The notes under the pieces: model-generated | Seen by the model: the letters and a program-made list of their open reading frames with translations, nothing else | Told to the model about the DNA's origin: nothing | Database searches by the model: none | Origin: Streptomyces pactum | GTDB taxonomy: Bacteria; Actinomycetota; Actinomycetes; Streptomycetales; Streptomycetaceae | DNA length: 64,000 bases | Reading direction: 5' to 3' | Assembly: GCF_002005225.1 (NCBI RefSeq) | Contig: NZ_CP019724.1 | Coordinates: 5,907,501 to 5,971,500 of the forward strand | Translations under genes and position numbers: made by a program | In this document: one piece after another, positions 42,777 to 51,441 of the stretch | Numbering within the stretch: position 1 is the first letter of the stretch | Layout of the letters: every line of letters begins with the position of its first letter

Positions 42777-43763
42777 CTACCGCGCCGAGAAGCCGTACAC
42801 CGTCTCCGAGCGGAAGACCTCACCCGGCCGCAGCACCGTGCCCGGGAACCGAGGCCGGTTGGGGGAGTCGGGGAAGTGCTGCGTCTCCAGCGCGACGCCG
42901 TCCCCGGGCGCGAACGGCTCGCCCAGGTGGTCGGCGGTGTAGAGCTGGAGGCCGGGCTCGGTCGTCGCCACCGTCAGCACGCGTCCCGACGCCGGGTCGT
43001 ACAGCTCGGCGACCTCCACGGCGGTGTCCGTCACGCCCTTGTCGAGGACGAAGTTGTGGTCGTAGCCCGAACCGACCTTGCGCGCCCGCCGGAAGTCGAA
43101 GCGGGTGTCCGCCACGTCCACCAGGGCGCCCGTCGGGGTCAGGTCGGCGTCGACCGCCGTGATCCGGGACGCGGCGAGCCGCAGCTCGTGACCGCCCGCG
43201 TGCCCGGCGCCCGTCCCGCCCAGGTTGAAGTAGCTGTGGTTCGTCGGGTTCAGCACGGTCGGCGCGTCGGTGACCGCCTCGTACGCGATCCGCAGCGCAC
43301 CCGACCCGTCCAGCGTGTAAGTCGCCGAGAACTCCACGCGGCCCGGGAAGCCCTCCTCGCCGTGCGGGCTGACCCGGCTCAGCCGGACGCCGTGCGCGCC
43401 CTGCCCGACGGGCTCCACGTCCCACACCCGCTTGTCGAAGCCGCGCTCGCCGCCGTGCAGCGAGTTCGGCCCGTCGTTGCGCGCCAGCGTGTACGTCCGC
43501 CCGTCCAGCGGGAAGCGGCCGCCCGCGATCCGGTTGGCGTACCGCCCGACGAGCGCGCCGAAGTAGGGCTCCGGGTGCGTCACATAGCCGTCCAGGCCGG
43601 CGAACCCCAGCACCACACCGGCGGTGTTCCCGTTCCGGTCCGGGACCTCGGCCGACTGCACGATCCCGCCGTAGGACAGGACCCGGACCCGTACGCCGGC
43701 CCGTTCCAGGGTCCAGCGGTGGACGGGAGTGCCGTCGGAAAGTGTGCCGAAGAGTTCGTTCAT
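42777..43763 (-). CDS. Cytoplasmic aldose 1-epimerase (galactose mutarotase)
   Basis: A 328-aa mutarotase without a signal peptide, paralog of the exported enzyme at 28112. NSLHGGERGFDKRVW holds the first catalytic His, NPTNHSYFNLGG the second, and LETQHFPDSPNRP the Glu. ATG at 43763 is chosen because the upstream open frame has the composition of a non-coding leader. The GDSL lipase gene ends 46 bases upstream on the same strand, but a functional link is not obvious. Probably equilibrates intracellular galactose or arabinose. Confidence 0.92.
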   Translation of the reverse strand: MNELFGTLSDGTPVHRWTLERAGVRVRVLSYGGIVQSAEVPDRNGNTAGVVLGFAGLDGYVTHPEPYFGALVGRYANRIAGGRFPLDGRTYTLARNDGPNSLHGGERGFDKRVWDVEPVGQGAHGVRLSRVSPHGEEGFPGRVEFSATYTLDGSGALRIAYEAVTDAPTVLNPTNHSYFNLGGTGAGHAGGHELRLAASRITAVDADLTPTGALVDVADTRFDFRRARKVGSGYDHNFVLDKGVTDTAVEVAELYDPASGRVLTVATTEPGLQLYTADHLGEPFAPGDGVALETQHFPDSPNRPRFPGTVLRPGEVFRSETVYGFSAR

Positions 43764-43809
43764 GTGCGGAACTCTAGGACACGCCCAGGTCAGGCCCCGG
43801 TCGGGCCGG

Positions 43810-44742
43810 TCAGGGCTGCTTCGCGGTGACGGCGCGGTACGCGATCTCGGCCAGCCGGGCCTGCCCGTCCACACTCGGGTGGAACCAGTCCCATCGGCTC
43901 AACTGGTCGGTGCCGAACCGGTACTCGTGCACCGCGCCGCCGTCGGTGCGGCACAGCCGGTCCTTCGCGCAGACCTCCCGCAGCACCTCGTTGTAGTCCT
44001 CCACCCGGTCCCGCACGGTGTTCCGGCGCAGGGTCGCCGCCGCGTCCAGGGAGTCCGCGTCGCCCAGCATCGACGGGCAGATGCCCAGCTTCCACACCTG
44101 CTTGCCCAGCGCGTTGGTGCGTCCCTGGGACCACAGCCGCTTCAGGTCCGGGATGCTCGCCACGTACACCTGCGCCTCGGGCAGTTTCCGGCGCAGGGTG
44201 CCCATGGCCTCCTCGAACCGGTCCCGGAAGTCGGCGACCGACGTCATCGCCGAGGTGGTGGCCCGGCAGGCGTCGTTCGCCCCGGCCATCACCGCGACCA
44301 GCTCCGGCTTCCGTGCCGCCGCCCGTGTCACCTGCCCCGTCAGATCCGCCATCCGGGCGCCGGTGACCGCGTAGTTCCAGCTCCGCTCGGCCGCCGCCGC
44401 CTTCCCCAGCAGCCGTACGGCGAGACTGTCGACCTCGGTGCTGCTGCCGGTCGCCCACGAGACCTCCGGGCAGTCCGACAGGACCGCGCAGGCGTCGAAG
44501 CCGCGCGTGATGGAGTCGCCCACGGCGGCGACCGAATCCGGACTCGTGTCCCAGGCGGGGCTGGGACTCGGCCGCTTCGACGCGGAGGGGGACGGGCCGG
44601 GGGAGTCACCGCCCACGGCGTCGCAGCCGGCAGTGCCCAGGACGGCGGCGGTCACCACCGCGAGTGCGGCGCGCGAACGGCGACGGCCGACACGCCGACG
44701 GCGACGGCCGCCGGGCACCCCCTGACCCGTCCGCTCACCCAT
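43810..44742 (-). CDS. SGNH/GDSL-family esterase, lipoprotein
   Basis: A 310-aa extracellular serine esterase. An Arg-rich N-terminus leads to LAVVTAAVLGTAGC, a lipobox with Cys40, then a Ser/Pro linker. The catalytic Ser77 is in VGDSITRG (block I), GANDAC is block III with its Asn, and DWFHPS carries the Asp and His of block V. It resembles Streptomyces SGNH hydrolases such as the single-domain lipase group. Nine cysteines suggest disulfides. ATG at 44742. Confidence 0.87.
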   Translation of the reverse strand: MGERTGQGVPGGRRRRRVGRRRSRAALAVVTAAVLGTAGCDAVGGDSPGPSPSASKRPSPSPAWDTSPDSVAAVGDSITRGFDACAVLSDCPEVSWATGSSTEVDSLAVRLLGKAAAAERSWNYAVTGARMADLTGQVTRAAARKPELVAVMAGANDACRATTSAMTSVADFRDRFEEAMGTLRRKLPEAQVYVASIPDLKRLWSQGRTNALGKQVWKLGICPSMLGDADSLDAAATLRRNTVRDRVEDYNEVLREVCAKDRLCRTDGGAVHEYRFGTDQLSRWDWFHPSVDGQARLAEIAYRAVTAKQP

Positions 44743-44999
44743 TCCGGTCCCACCCCTCGCCTCGTGCCTCCGAAGTCATCAACCCATGACACCGCGCCAG
44801 GGTTCCCGAGGTCGCGGATGCGACGGTTCACACCCGTACAAGCGTCCTGCCGGGTGAATGGGACAGGTTTGTCGGCACCGGGACCGACGGTACGTCACAC
44901 TCCCCGCCCCGTCGCACGGTAGCCTCGCCATCAACGTGGCCCGCCCGGCCGCAGCCGTTCCGCCCGTTCCGAGATGTCCCGCTCAGCCCGGAGGTTCCG

Positions 45000-45494
45000 G
45001 TGACGACACGTGGAGTTCTGTACGTGCACTCCGCGCCGCGCGCGCTCTGCCCGCACGTCGAGTGGGCCATCGCCGGGGTGCTCGGCACGCGCGTCGGCCT
45101 GGACTGGATCCGGCAGCCCGCCGCGCCCGGCACCTGGCGCTCGGAGTTCTCCTGGCAGGGCCAGGCCGGCACCGCCTCCAAGCTCGCCTCCGCGCTGCGC
45201 GGCTGGCGGTTGCTGCGCTTCGAGGTCACCGCGGAACCGTCCGCGAACGCCGAGGGCGAGCGCTATAGCTGCACCCCCGAACTCGGCATCTTCCACGCCG
45301 TCACCGGCATCCACGGCGACATCCTCATCCCCGAGGACCGGCTGCGCGCCGCCCTGGTCCGCTCCCAGCGCGCCGAGACCGACCTGGAGTCCGACATCGC
45401 CAAGCTCCTCGGCAAGCCCTGGGACGACGAACTGGAGCCCTTCCGCTACGCGGGCGAGGGAGCCCCGGTCCGCTGGCTGCACCAGGTGGTGTGA
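45000..45494 (+). CDS. DUF3145 protein
   Basis: Actinobacterial protein of unknown function, 164 aa. GTG at 45000 follows CCCGGAGG. TTRGVLYVHSAPRALCPHVE and LIRQPAAPGTWRSEFSWQG-like sequence are strongly typical of DUF3145, as is PWDDELEPFRYAGEGAPVRW near the end. It sits beside the fatty-acid operon in every Streptomyces I can recall, convergent with fabF and separated by a perfect 34-bp palindrome. A TAGCCT hexamer at about 44923 could be its -10. Confidence 0.9.
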   Translation: MTTRGVLYVHSAPRALCPHVEWAIAGVLGTRVGLDWIRQPAAPGTWRSEFSWQGQAGTASKLASALRGWRLLRFEVTAEPSANAEGERYSCTPELGIFHAVTGIHGDILIPEDRLRAALVRSQRAETDLESDIAKLLGKPWDDELEPFRYAGEGAPVRWLHQVV

Positions 45495-45517
45495 CCCGCC
45501 CCCGCCCCGGCACACGT

Positions 45518-45551
45518 GAAGGGCCCCCACCGGCCGGTGGGGGCCCTTCAG
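45518..45551. terminator. Perfect 34-bp palindromic bidirectional terminator
   Basis: The sequence from TGAAGGGCCC to GGGCCCTTCA is its own reverse complement over 34 bases, centred between 45534 and 45535. It lies between convergent DUF3145 and fabF genes and should stop transcription from both sides. Confidence 0.85.
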
Positions 45552-45568
45552 TCGCGTACGCACGTCGC

Positions 45569-46849
45569 TCAGACCGTCCGGAACGCCAGTACGACATTGT
45601 GGCCGCCGAAGCCGAACGAGTCGTTCAGCGCGGCGATACGGCCCTCCACGGGCAGCTTCCGGGCCTCGCCCCGGACGATGTCCGCGGCGGCCTCGGCCTC
45701 GGGGTCGAGGTTCTCGACGTTGATGGTCGGCGGCGCCACCCGGTGGTAAAGGGCGAGCACGGTCGCGACGGACTCCACGCCGCCCGCGCCGCCGAGGAGG
45801 TGACCGGTCATCGACTTGGTGCCGGAGACCGCCATGTGGTCGACGTCGTCGCCGAGGACCTTGCGCAGGGCCTTCAGCTCGGCGATGTCACCGGCCGGCG
45901 TCGAGGTGGCGTGCGCGTTGACGTGCACGATCTCGGCCGGGTCCAGGTCGGTGTTGTCCAGCAGGTGCTGGAGGGCGTGCGAGATGCCGCGGCCCTCCGG
46001 CTCCGGCTGCACGATGTCGTGGCTGTCGGCGGAGATGCCCTGCCCGACCGCCTCCGCGTAGACCCGCGCACCGCGCGCGGCGGCGTGCTCGGCGGACTCC
46101 AGGACGAGGACGCCGGCGCCCTCACCGAGGACGAAGCCGTCGCGACCGGTGTCGAAGGGGCGGGAGGCGCCCTGCGGGTCGTCGTTGTTCTTGGACATCG
46201 CCATCATGTTGCCGAACGCGGCGATGGGCAGCGGGTGGATCGCCGCCTCCGTGCCGCCCGCGACGACGACGTCGGCGCGGCCGGTGCGGATCATCTCGAT
46301 GGCGTAGCCGATGGCCTCGGCGCCCGACGCGCAGGCGGAGACCGGCGTGTGCACGCCCGCCCGGGCGCCCACGGCCAGGCCCACGTTGGCCGACGGGCCG
46401 TTCGGCATCAGCATGGGGACGGTGTGCGGGGAGACGCGGCGGACGCCCTTCTCCTTGAGCACGTCGTACTGGTCGAGCAGGGTCGTCACGCCGCCGATGC
46501 CGGAGGCGATGACCGCGCCGAGCCGGTCGGCGTCGACGCCGACGCCCTCACCGCCCTCGCCGGCCTTGCCGGTGAAACCGGCGTCCTTCCAGGCCTCCTG
46601 CGCCGCGATCAGCGCGAACTGGGCCGAGCGGTCCAGCCGGCGGGCCCGGGGACGCGAGATGACCTCTGAGGGGTCCACGGCGACCGGTGCGGCGATGCGG
46701 ACGGCCTGGTCGGCGGCCCACTCCTGCTCCAGGGGCTTGACGCCGGACTTGCCGGCGACCAGGCCTTCCCAGGTAGAGGCTGCGTCGCCACCCAGCGGTG
46801 TGGTTGCGCCGATACCGGTGACGACCACGGTGCGATTGGTCGAGCTCAC
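45569..46849 (-). CDS. fabF: Beta-ketoacyl-ACP synthase II
   Basis: Elongating condensing enzyme of type II fatty-acid synthesis, joining malonyl-ACP to acyl-ACP; 426 aa. Cys173 (VSACASGAEA) is the acyl site, NAHATSTPAGD and KSMTGHLLGGAGG supply the two His residues, and NDSFGFGGHNV the glycine-rich end. GTG at 46849 with GGAGAAAG upstream. Last gene of fabD-fabH-acpP-fabF; an 87-base gap with a hairpin separates it from acpP. This is the primary-metabolism enzyme, not a polyketide KS: no chain-length factor follows. Confidence 0.97.
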   Translation of the reverse strand: MSSTNRTVVVTGIGATTPLGGDAASTWEGLVAGKSGVKPLEQEWAADQAVRIAAPVAVDPSEVISRPRARRLDRSAQFALIAAQEAWKDAGFTGKAGEGGEGVGVDADRLGAVIASGIGGVTTLLDQYDVLKEKGVRRVSPHTVPMLMPNGPSANVGLAVGARAGVHTPVSACASGAEAIGYAIEMIRTGRADVVVAGGTEAAIHPLPIAAFGNMMAMSKNNDDPQGASRPFDTGRDGFVLGEGAGVLVLESAEHAAARGARVYAEAVGQGISADSHDIVQPEPEGRGISHALQHLLDNTDLDPAEIVHVNAHATSTPAGDIAELKALRKVLGDDVDHMAVSGTKSMTGHLLGGAGGVESVATVLALYHRVAPPTINVENLDPEAEAAADIVRGEARKLPVEGRIAALNDSFGFGGHNVVLAFRTV

Positions 46850-46886
46850 GGGAATTCTTTCTCCAACGGGATACGGATTCGTACGG

Positions 46887-46904
46887 CGCCACCGCCGGGT
46901 GGCG
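46887..46904 (-). terminator. Small intercistronic hairpin between acpP and fabF
   Basis: CGCCACC-GCCG-GGTGGCG, 7-bp stem with a 4-base loop. It may protect the acpP transcript or partly terminate, giving more ACP than FabF. Confidence 0.4.
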
Positions 46905-46936
46905 GGGCAGTCAGCCCAGAGGCAGTGATCGGGCGA

Positions 46937-47185
46937 TCAGCTCTGGTGCTTGAGGATGTACTCGGTCGCGTCGCCGACCGTCTTGAGGTTCTTGACGTCC
47001 TCGTCCGGGATCTTGACGTCGAAGCGCTCTTCGGCGGCGACGACGACCTCGACCATGGACAGCGAGTCGACGTCCAGGTCGTCGGTGAAGGACTTGTCCA
47101 GCTGGACGTCCTCAACCGGGATGCCGGCGATCTCGTTCACGATCTCGGCGAGACCGGCGACGATCTCTTCCTGAGTGGCGGCCAT
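46937..47185 (-). CDS. acpP: Acyl carrier protein
   Basis: Carries the growing acyl chain on a phosphopantetheine arm attached to Ser41 (DLDVDSLSMVEVVV). At 82 aa, acidic and four-helical, it is a standard fatty-acid ACP (KIPDEDVKNLKTVGDATEYI is the third/fourth helix region). AAGGAG precedes the ATG. A 103-base gap from fabH, with dyads around 47255-47285, leaves room for a separate promoter or processing site. Confidence 0.97.
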   Translation of the reverse strand: MAATQEEIVAGLAEIVNEIAGIPVEDVQLDKSFTDDLDVDSLSMVEVVVAAEERFDVKIPDEDVKNLKTVGDATEYILKHQS

Positions 47186-47288
47186 GATGGCGCTCCTTCG
47201 TTGTTATCCAGAGGGTGTGGCGGCCCGCCGCGTCGGCGGCAGGTGGTGCTGCTCTCCGTTCCGGACCGCGTGATCCGGCACGGAGTGC

Positions 47289-48320
47289 CTAGGGGAGGGT
47301 AACGACCGTCGCGGCGTAGACGAGACCCGCCCCGAAGCCGATGACGAGGGCGGTGTCGCCGCTCTTCGCCTCACCGGTCGCCAGGAGCCGCTCCATAGCG
47401 AGCGGAATCGAGGCGGCCGAGGTGTTGCCGGTGGTACGGATGTCACGGGCGACCATGACGTGCTCGGGCAGCTTCAGCGTCTTCACCATCGAGTCGATGA
47501 TCCGCACGTTGGCCTGGTGCGGGATGAAGACGTCCAGCTCGTCCGGGCTGATCCCGGCCGCGTCCAGCGCCTGCTGGGCGACCTTCGCCATCTCGAACAC
47601 GGCCCAGCGGAACACCGCCTGGCCTTCCTGCGTGATCGCGGGGAACTTGACGTTGCCCTCGCGGTCGAGGGGCAGTTCGGAGACGTCGCCGATCCGGAAA
47701 CGGTCCCAGGGGATCGTCTGCTTGATCGTCTCGGACTTGTCGCCCTCCGAGCCCCAGACGGTGGGGCCGATCGCCGGCTCCTGGGAGGGGCCGACCACGA
47801 CCGCGCCGGCGCCGTCGCCGAACAGGAAGGCCGTGGCCCGGTCCTCCAGGTCGGTGAGGTCCGAGAGCCGCTCCACGCCGATGACCAGGACGTGCTCCGC
47901 CGAACCCTCGACGATCATGCCCTTGGCGAGGGTCAGGCCGTAGCCGAAGCCCGCGCAGCCGGCCGAGATGTCGAAGGCCGCGGCCTTGTCCGTGCCCAGC
48001 CTGTCGGCGATCTCGGTCGCGATGGCCGGGGTCTGGCTGAAGTGGGACACGGTGGAGACGACCACGGCGCCGATCCGCGAGGCGTCGATCCCGGCGTCCG
48101 CGATCGCCTTGCCGGACGCCTCGACCGACATCGCCGCGACGGTCTCCTCGGGCGACGCCCAGTGCCGCGTCTCGATGCCGGAGCGCGAACGGATCCACTC
48201 GTCGGACGAGTCGATCTTCTCGAGGATCACCTCGTTCGGCACGACCCGGGTCGGGCGGTAACCGCCGACGCCGAGGATGCGCGCGTACGGGGCGCCCTTG
48301 CTGGGCTTGATCTTCGACAT
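47289..48320 (-). CDS. fabH: Beta-ketoacyl-ACP synthase III
   Basis: Starts fatty-acid chains by condensing acyl-CoA (branched starters in Streptomyces) with malonyl-ACP; 343 aa. The triad is Cys122 (DISAGCAGFGYG), His in FIPHQANVRIID and Asn in TTGNTSAASIP. ATG at 48320 has AAGGAGCGCGAGAGC upstream. Lies 16 bases after fabD and is cotranscribed with it. Confidence 0.97.
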   Translation of the reverse strand: MSKIKPSKGAPYARILGVGGYRPTRVVPNEVILEKIDSSDEWIRSRSGIETRHWASPEETVAAMSVEASGKAIADAGIDASRIGAVVVSTVSHFSQTPAIATEIADRLGTDKAAAFDISAGCAGFGYGLTLAKGMIVEGSAEHVLVIGVERLSDLTDLEDRATAFLFGDGAGAVVVGPSQEPAIGPTVWGSEGDKSETIKQTIPWDRFRIGDVSELPLDREGNVKFPAITQEGQAVFRWAVFEMAKVAQQALDAAGISPDELDVFIPHQANVRIIDSMVKTLKLPEHVMVARDIRTTGNTSAASIPLAMERLLATGEAKSGDTALVIGFGAGLVYAATVVTLP

Positions 48321-48336
48321 GCTCTCGCGCTCCTTG

Positions 48337-49296
48337 TCAGGCCTGCTCGGCGTGCTCGGCGACGAGCTCGCGGGCCGCGTCGAGGTCGGCGGGGGTCTTG
48401 AGGGCCAGCGTCCGCACGCCCGGCAGCGCCCGCTTGGCCAGCCCGGTCAGCGTGCCGCCGGGGCACACCTCGATCAGCGCGGTGACGCCCAGCTCCTTGA
48501 ACGTCTCCATGCACCGGTCCCAGCGGACCGGGGTGGCGACCTGGCCGACCAGCCGCTCGAGCACCTCGGCTCCGGTGGCGACGGTCTGCCCGTCCCTGTT
48601 GGAGACGTACGTCACCTTCGGGTCGGCCGGCGTGAGCGCCTTCGCGGCCTCGGCGAGCTTGTCCACCGCGGGCGCCATGTGGTGCGTGTGGAAGGCGCCG
48701 GCCACCTTCAGCGGGACGACCTTGCGCACGCCTTCGGGCTTGTCCTCGCTCAGCGCGGCCAACTGCTCCATGGTGCCGGCCGCCACGATCTGGCCGGCGC
48801 CGTTCACGTTCGCCGGGGTCAGACCGAGCTTTTCGAGATGCGCCACGCTCACCTCGGGGTCGCCGCCGAGCAACGCCGACATGCCGGTCTCGGTGACGGC
48901 GGCGGCCTCGGCCATGGCCAGGCCCCGACGGCGTACGAGAGTCAGCGCGGCGGTGTCGTCGAGGACGCCCGCGAACGCGGCGGCGGTGATCTCGCCGACG
49001 CTGTGGCCCGCGACCGCGCCCGGTGCGAGTTCCGTGCCCGCCGCGTCAGCGGCGAAGGAGTACGTACCGAGTGCCGCCGCGGAGAGGATTCCGGCGGCGA
49101 CCAGCAGCGGCTGGGCGACGGACGTGTCACGGATCTCGTCCGCGTCGGCCTTGGTGCCGAAGTGGGCGAGATCGAGTCCAATGGCGTCGGACCACGCGGC
49201 GACGCGGTCCGCGGCACCGGGAAGGGCGAGCCAGTCAGTCAGGAAGCCGGGCGTCTGAGCACCTTGGCCGGGAGCGACGAGTACGAGCACTCTCAC
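48337..49296 (-). CDS. fabD: Malonyl-CoA:ACP transacylase
   Basis: Loads malonate from CoA onto ACP; 319 aa. APGQGAQTPGFL is the oxyanion strand, GHSVGE carries the nucleophile Ser99, and NVNGAGQIVAAG plus AFHTHHMAPA (His) complete the active site. GTG at 49296 is chosen, with AAGAGAGAG ahead; a second GTG two codons in is possible. First gene of the operon and the expected target of FasR, whose probable operator is at 49357-49377. Confidence 0.96.
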   Translation of the reverse strand: MRVLVLVAPGQGAQTPGFLTDWLALPGAADRVAAWSDAIGLDLAHFGTKADADEIRDTSVAQPLLVAAGILSAAALGTYSFAADAAGTELAPGAVAGHSVGEITAAAFAGVLDDTAALTLVRRRGLAMAEAAAVTETGMSALLGGDPEVSVAHLEKLGLTPANVNGAGQIVAAGTMEQLAALSEDKPEGVRKVVPLKVAGAFHTHHMAPAVDKLAEAAKALTPADPKVTYVSNRDGQTVATGAEVLERLVGQVATPVRWDRCMETFKELGVTALIEVCPGGTLTGLAKRALPGVRTLALKTPADLDAARELVAEHAEQA

Positions 49297-49356
49297 ACTC
49301 TCTCTTGAGGACGGCCACGACCGCCCGTGGGGACAGGGACGAAGAACACGAGGGGG

Positions 49357-49377
49357 TTTTGTGGACCCTCGACAAAA
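49357..49377. promoter_or_regulatory. Probable FasR operator upstream of fabD
   Basis: TTTTGT-GGACCCTCG-ACAAAA, a perfect 6-bp inverted repeat with 9-base spacing, in the AT-richest part of the 83-base gap between fasR and fabD. FasR is known to activate the fab operon by binding ahead of fabD in S. coelicolor; this is the obvious dyad there. Confidence 0.65.
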
Positions 49378-49379
49378 GC

Positions 49380-50585
49380 CTAGAGTTGCGGATCTCCATC
49401 GGCCAGACGCCCCAGGATGAGCGCGATCCGCAGTGTGAACGCAGACCGTACATCAGAGGGTGACCATCCGGTGACGTCAGTCACACGTCGGAGCCGGTAG
49501 CGCACGGTGTTCGGGTGAACGAAGAGCATCCGGGCGGCGCCTTCGAGACTGCTTGCCTGTTCGAGATAGACGCTGAGCGTCTCCAGCAGCGCGGCCCCGG
49601 CCTCCTCCAGCGGTCTGTAGATCTCCTCCACCAACTGCTCGCGGGCCGAGGGATCGGAGGCGATCGCGCGCTCCGGCAGGAGATCGTCCGCCAGGACCGG
49701 GCGCGGCGCGTCCTGCCACGCGGTGCAGGACTTGAGGCCGGCGGCGGCGGCCTGCGCGGACCGGGTGGCGGCCTGCAGGTCCGGCACCACCGGACCGGCC
49801 ACCACCGCGCCCTGCGCGAACGGCCCGATCAGCGACTTGGCGACCGCCAGCGGGTTGTCGCTGCCGCCCGCGATCACCACCAGCCGGTCCCCGAGCACGC
49901 CGGTCAGCACCTGGAGCTTGGCGTGCCGGGCCGCGCGCCGTATGGCTTCCACGGTCAGCTCGGAGTCCCCGTCGGGGGCGGTGCCCAGCACGACGCACAC
50001 ATGCTCGGGCGAGTTCCACCCGAGCGCCGCCGCCCGGGAGACCGCTCCCTCGTCGGCCTCGCCGCTGAGCACGGCGTTCACCACGAGGGACTCCAGCCGC
50101 GCGTCCCAGGCACCGCGTGCCTCGGCGGCCTGCGCGTAGACCTGGGCGGTGGCGAAGGCGATCTCCCGGGCGTAGACGAGCAGCGCCTCGCGCAGCACCG
50201 ACTCGTCCCCGGGGGCGGCGACCTCGTCGATCGCGGACTCCATGACCTCGATCGTGGTCCGCACCATCTCGACGGTCTGCCGCAGTGTGATCGCCCGGGT
50301 CAGCTCGCGCGGCGCGGTGCCGAAGACGTCGGTGGAGATGGCCTGCGGTGCGTCCGGGCGCCGGAACCACTCGGTGAAGGCGGCGATGCCCGCCTGGGCC
50401 ACCAAGCCGATCCAGGAACGGTTCTCCGGTGGCATGGCCCGGTACCACGGCAGCGTCTCGTCCATCCGCGCGATGGCCTGCGCGGCGAGCGACCCGGAGG
50501 ACTGCTCCAGCCGCTTCAGGGTCGCGGTGTGCGGGTGGACGGCGTGCGCCCCGGGCTCGGGCTTGCTGGTTTCGGGTTCGGGCAC
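49380..50585 (-). CDS. fasR: Fatty-acid biosynthesis regulator FasR (PucR/CdaR type)
   Basis: Transcriptional activator of the fab operon, 401 aa. The N-terminal and central parts (WIGLVAQAGIAAFTEWF; AWDARLESLVVNAVLSG; CVVLGTAPDGDSELTVEAI) are typical of the PucR/CdaR group, and the C-terminal helix-turn-helix is ARMLFVHPNTVRYRLRRVTD. GTG at 50585. Position directly upstream of fabD, on the same strand, is the conserved Streptomyces arrangement. Confidence 0.95.
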   Translation of the reverse strand: MPEPETSKPEPGAHAVHPHTATLKRLEQSSGSLAAQAIARMDETLPWYRAMPPENRSWIGLVAQAGIAAFTEWFRRPDAPQAISTDVFGTAPRELTRAITLRQTVEMVRTTIEVMESAIDEVAAPGDESVLREALLVYAREIAFATAQVYAQAAEARGAWDARLESLVVNAVLSGEADEGAVSRAAALGWNSPEHVCVVLGTAPDGDSELTVEAIRRAARHAKLQVLTGVLGDRLVVIAGGSDNPLAVAKSLIGPFAQGAVVAGPVVPDLQAATRSAQAAAAGLKSCTAWQDAPRPVLADDLLPERAIASDPSAREQLVEEIYRPLEEAGAALLETLSVYLEQASSLEGAARMLFVHPNTVRYRLRRVTDVTGWSPSDVRSAFTLRIALILGRLADGDPQL

Positions 50586-50646
50586 GGGACAAGACTGCCT
50601 TATCGGGACGGGCGGGCGTGCCGCCGGGTCTACGGTGGACGGCGTG

Positions 50647-51303
50647 ATGGACGTACGGCGCGCCGACGAGCGCTACCCCGGAGGCGACGCGGCGGCCGGC
50701 ATCGAGTCGCGGCACGCCTTCTCCTTCGGACCCCACTACGACCCCGGCAACCTGCGCTTCGGGTCGCTGATCGCCTGCAACGAGGAGCGCCTCGCGCCCG
50801 GCTCCGGCTTCGACGAGCACCCGCACAGCCACACCGAGATCGTCACGTGGGTGGCCGAGGGCGAACTGACCCACCGGGACACCGCGGGGCACGAGACGGT
50901 CGTCCGCGCAGGGGACGTACAGCGCCTCAGCTCGGCGGCCGGCGTCCGGCACGTCGAGCGCAACGACGGCGCCGCGCCCCTGACCTTCGTCCAGATGTGG
51001 CTCGCCCCGCGCGAACCCGGCGGCGACCCCGCCTACGAGATCGTCCGCGGCATCGCCGACTCCACCCCGTACGCCGTCCCGGAGGCCGGCGCGATGCTCC
51101 ACGTGCGCCGCCTCGCGCCCGGGGAGCGGACGGCGGTGCCGGACGGGGCGTATGTGTACGTCCATGTGGTGCGGGGTGACGTGACGCTGGGCGGGGAGGT
51201 GCTGGGCGCCGGGGACGCGGTGCGCATCACGGACGCCGAGGGGGCGGAGGCGGTGGCGGCGACGCGGGCGGAGTTGCTGGTCTGGGAAATGGCCGGGAGC
51301 TGA
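50647..51303 (+). CDS. Pirin family bicupin protein
   Basis: A 218-aa metal-binding cupin. The N-terminal cupin holds the ligands in GFDEHPHSHTEIVTWVAEG (His58, His60, His62) with a later His/Glu, and VRAGDVQRLSSAAGVRHVER is the second pirin motif. The C-terminal cupin (YVYVHVVRGDVTLGG) is the degenerate half. It resembles quercetin-2,3-dioxygenase-type YhhW proteins. GTG-ATG in tandem at 50644/50647; ATG is used. Divergent from fasR with 61 bases between starts. Confidence 0.9.
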   Translation: MDVRRADERYPGGDAAAGIESRHAFSFGPHYDPGNLRFGSLIACNEERLAPGSGFDEHPHSHTEIVTWVAEGELTHRDTAGHETVVRAGDVQRLSSAAGVRHVERNDGAAPLTFVQMWLAPREPGGDPAYEIVRGIADSTPYAVPEAGAMLHVRRLAPGERTAVPDGAYVYVHVVRGDVTLGGEVLGAGDAVRITDAEGAEAVAATRAELLVWEMAGS

Positions 51304-51317
51304 CCCGACCCGGACGG

Positions 51318-51396
51318 GACCGTTACCAGAAACGGTCTCGACGCCCGCTGAGAGCGGGGGCAGCCGAACCCGCCTCTTCGGGCACTCCTGGTGCCC
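51318..51396. promoter_or_regulatory. Three consecutive hairpins between the pirin gene and the 51442 gene
   Basis: GACCGTT/AACGGTC (51318-51337), CCCGC/GCGGG (51344-51358) and GGGCAC/GTGCCC (51380-51396). The first is probably the pirin terminator; the rest form a structured leader ahead of the GTG at 51442. Confidence 0.45.
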
Positions 51397-51441
51397 CGTG
51401 GCTTGCTGACTCGGCGTCATGGCCGCGTTTAACGTCCGTGA

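Noticed and set aside
45569..49296. Ketosynthases plus ACP as a type II polyketide cluster
   Set aside because: The fabD-fabH-acpP-fabF order with FasR is the primary fatty-acid operon; there is no chain-length factor, cyclase or aromatase.
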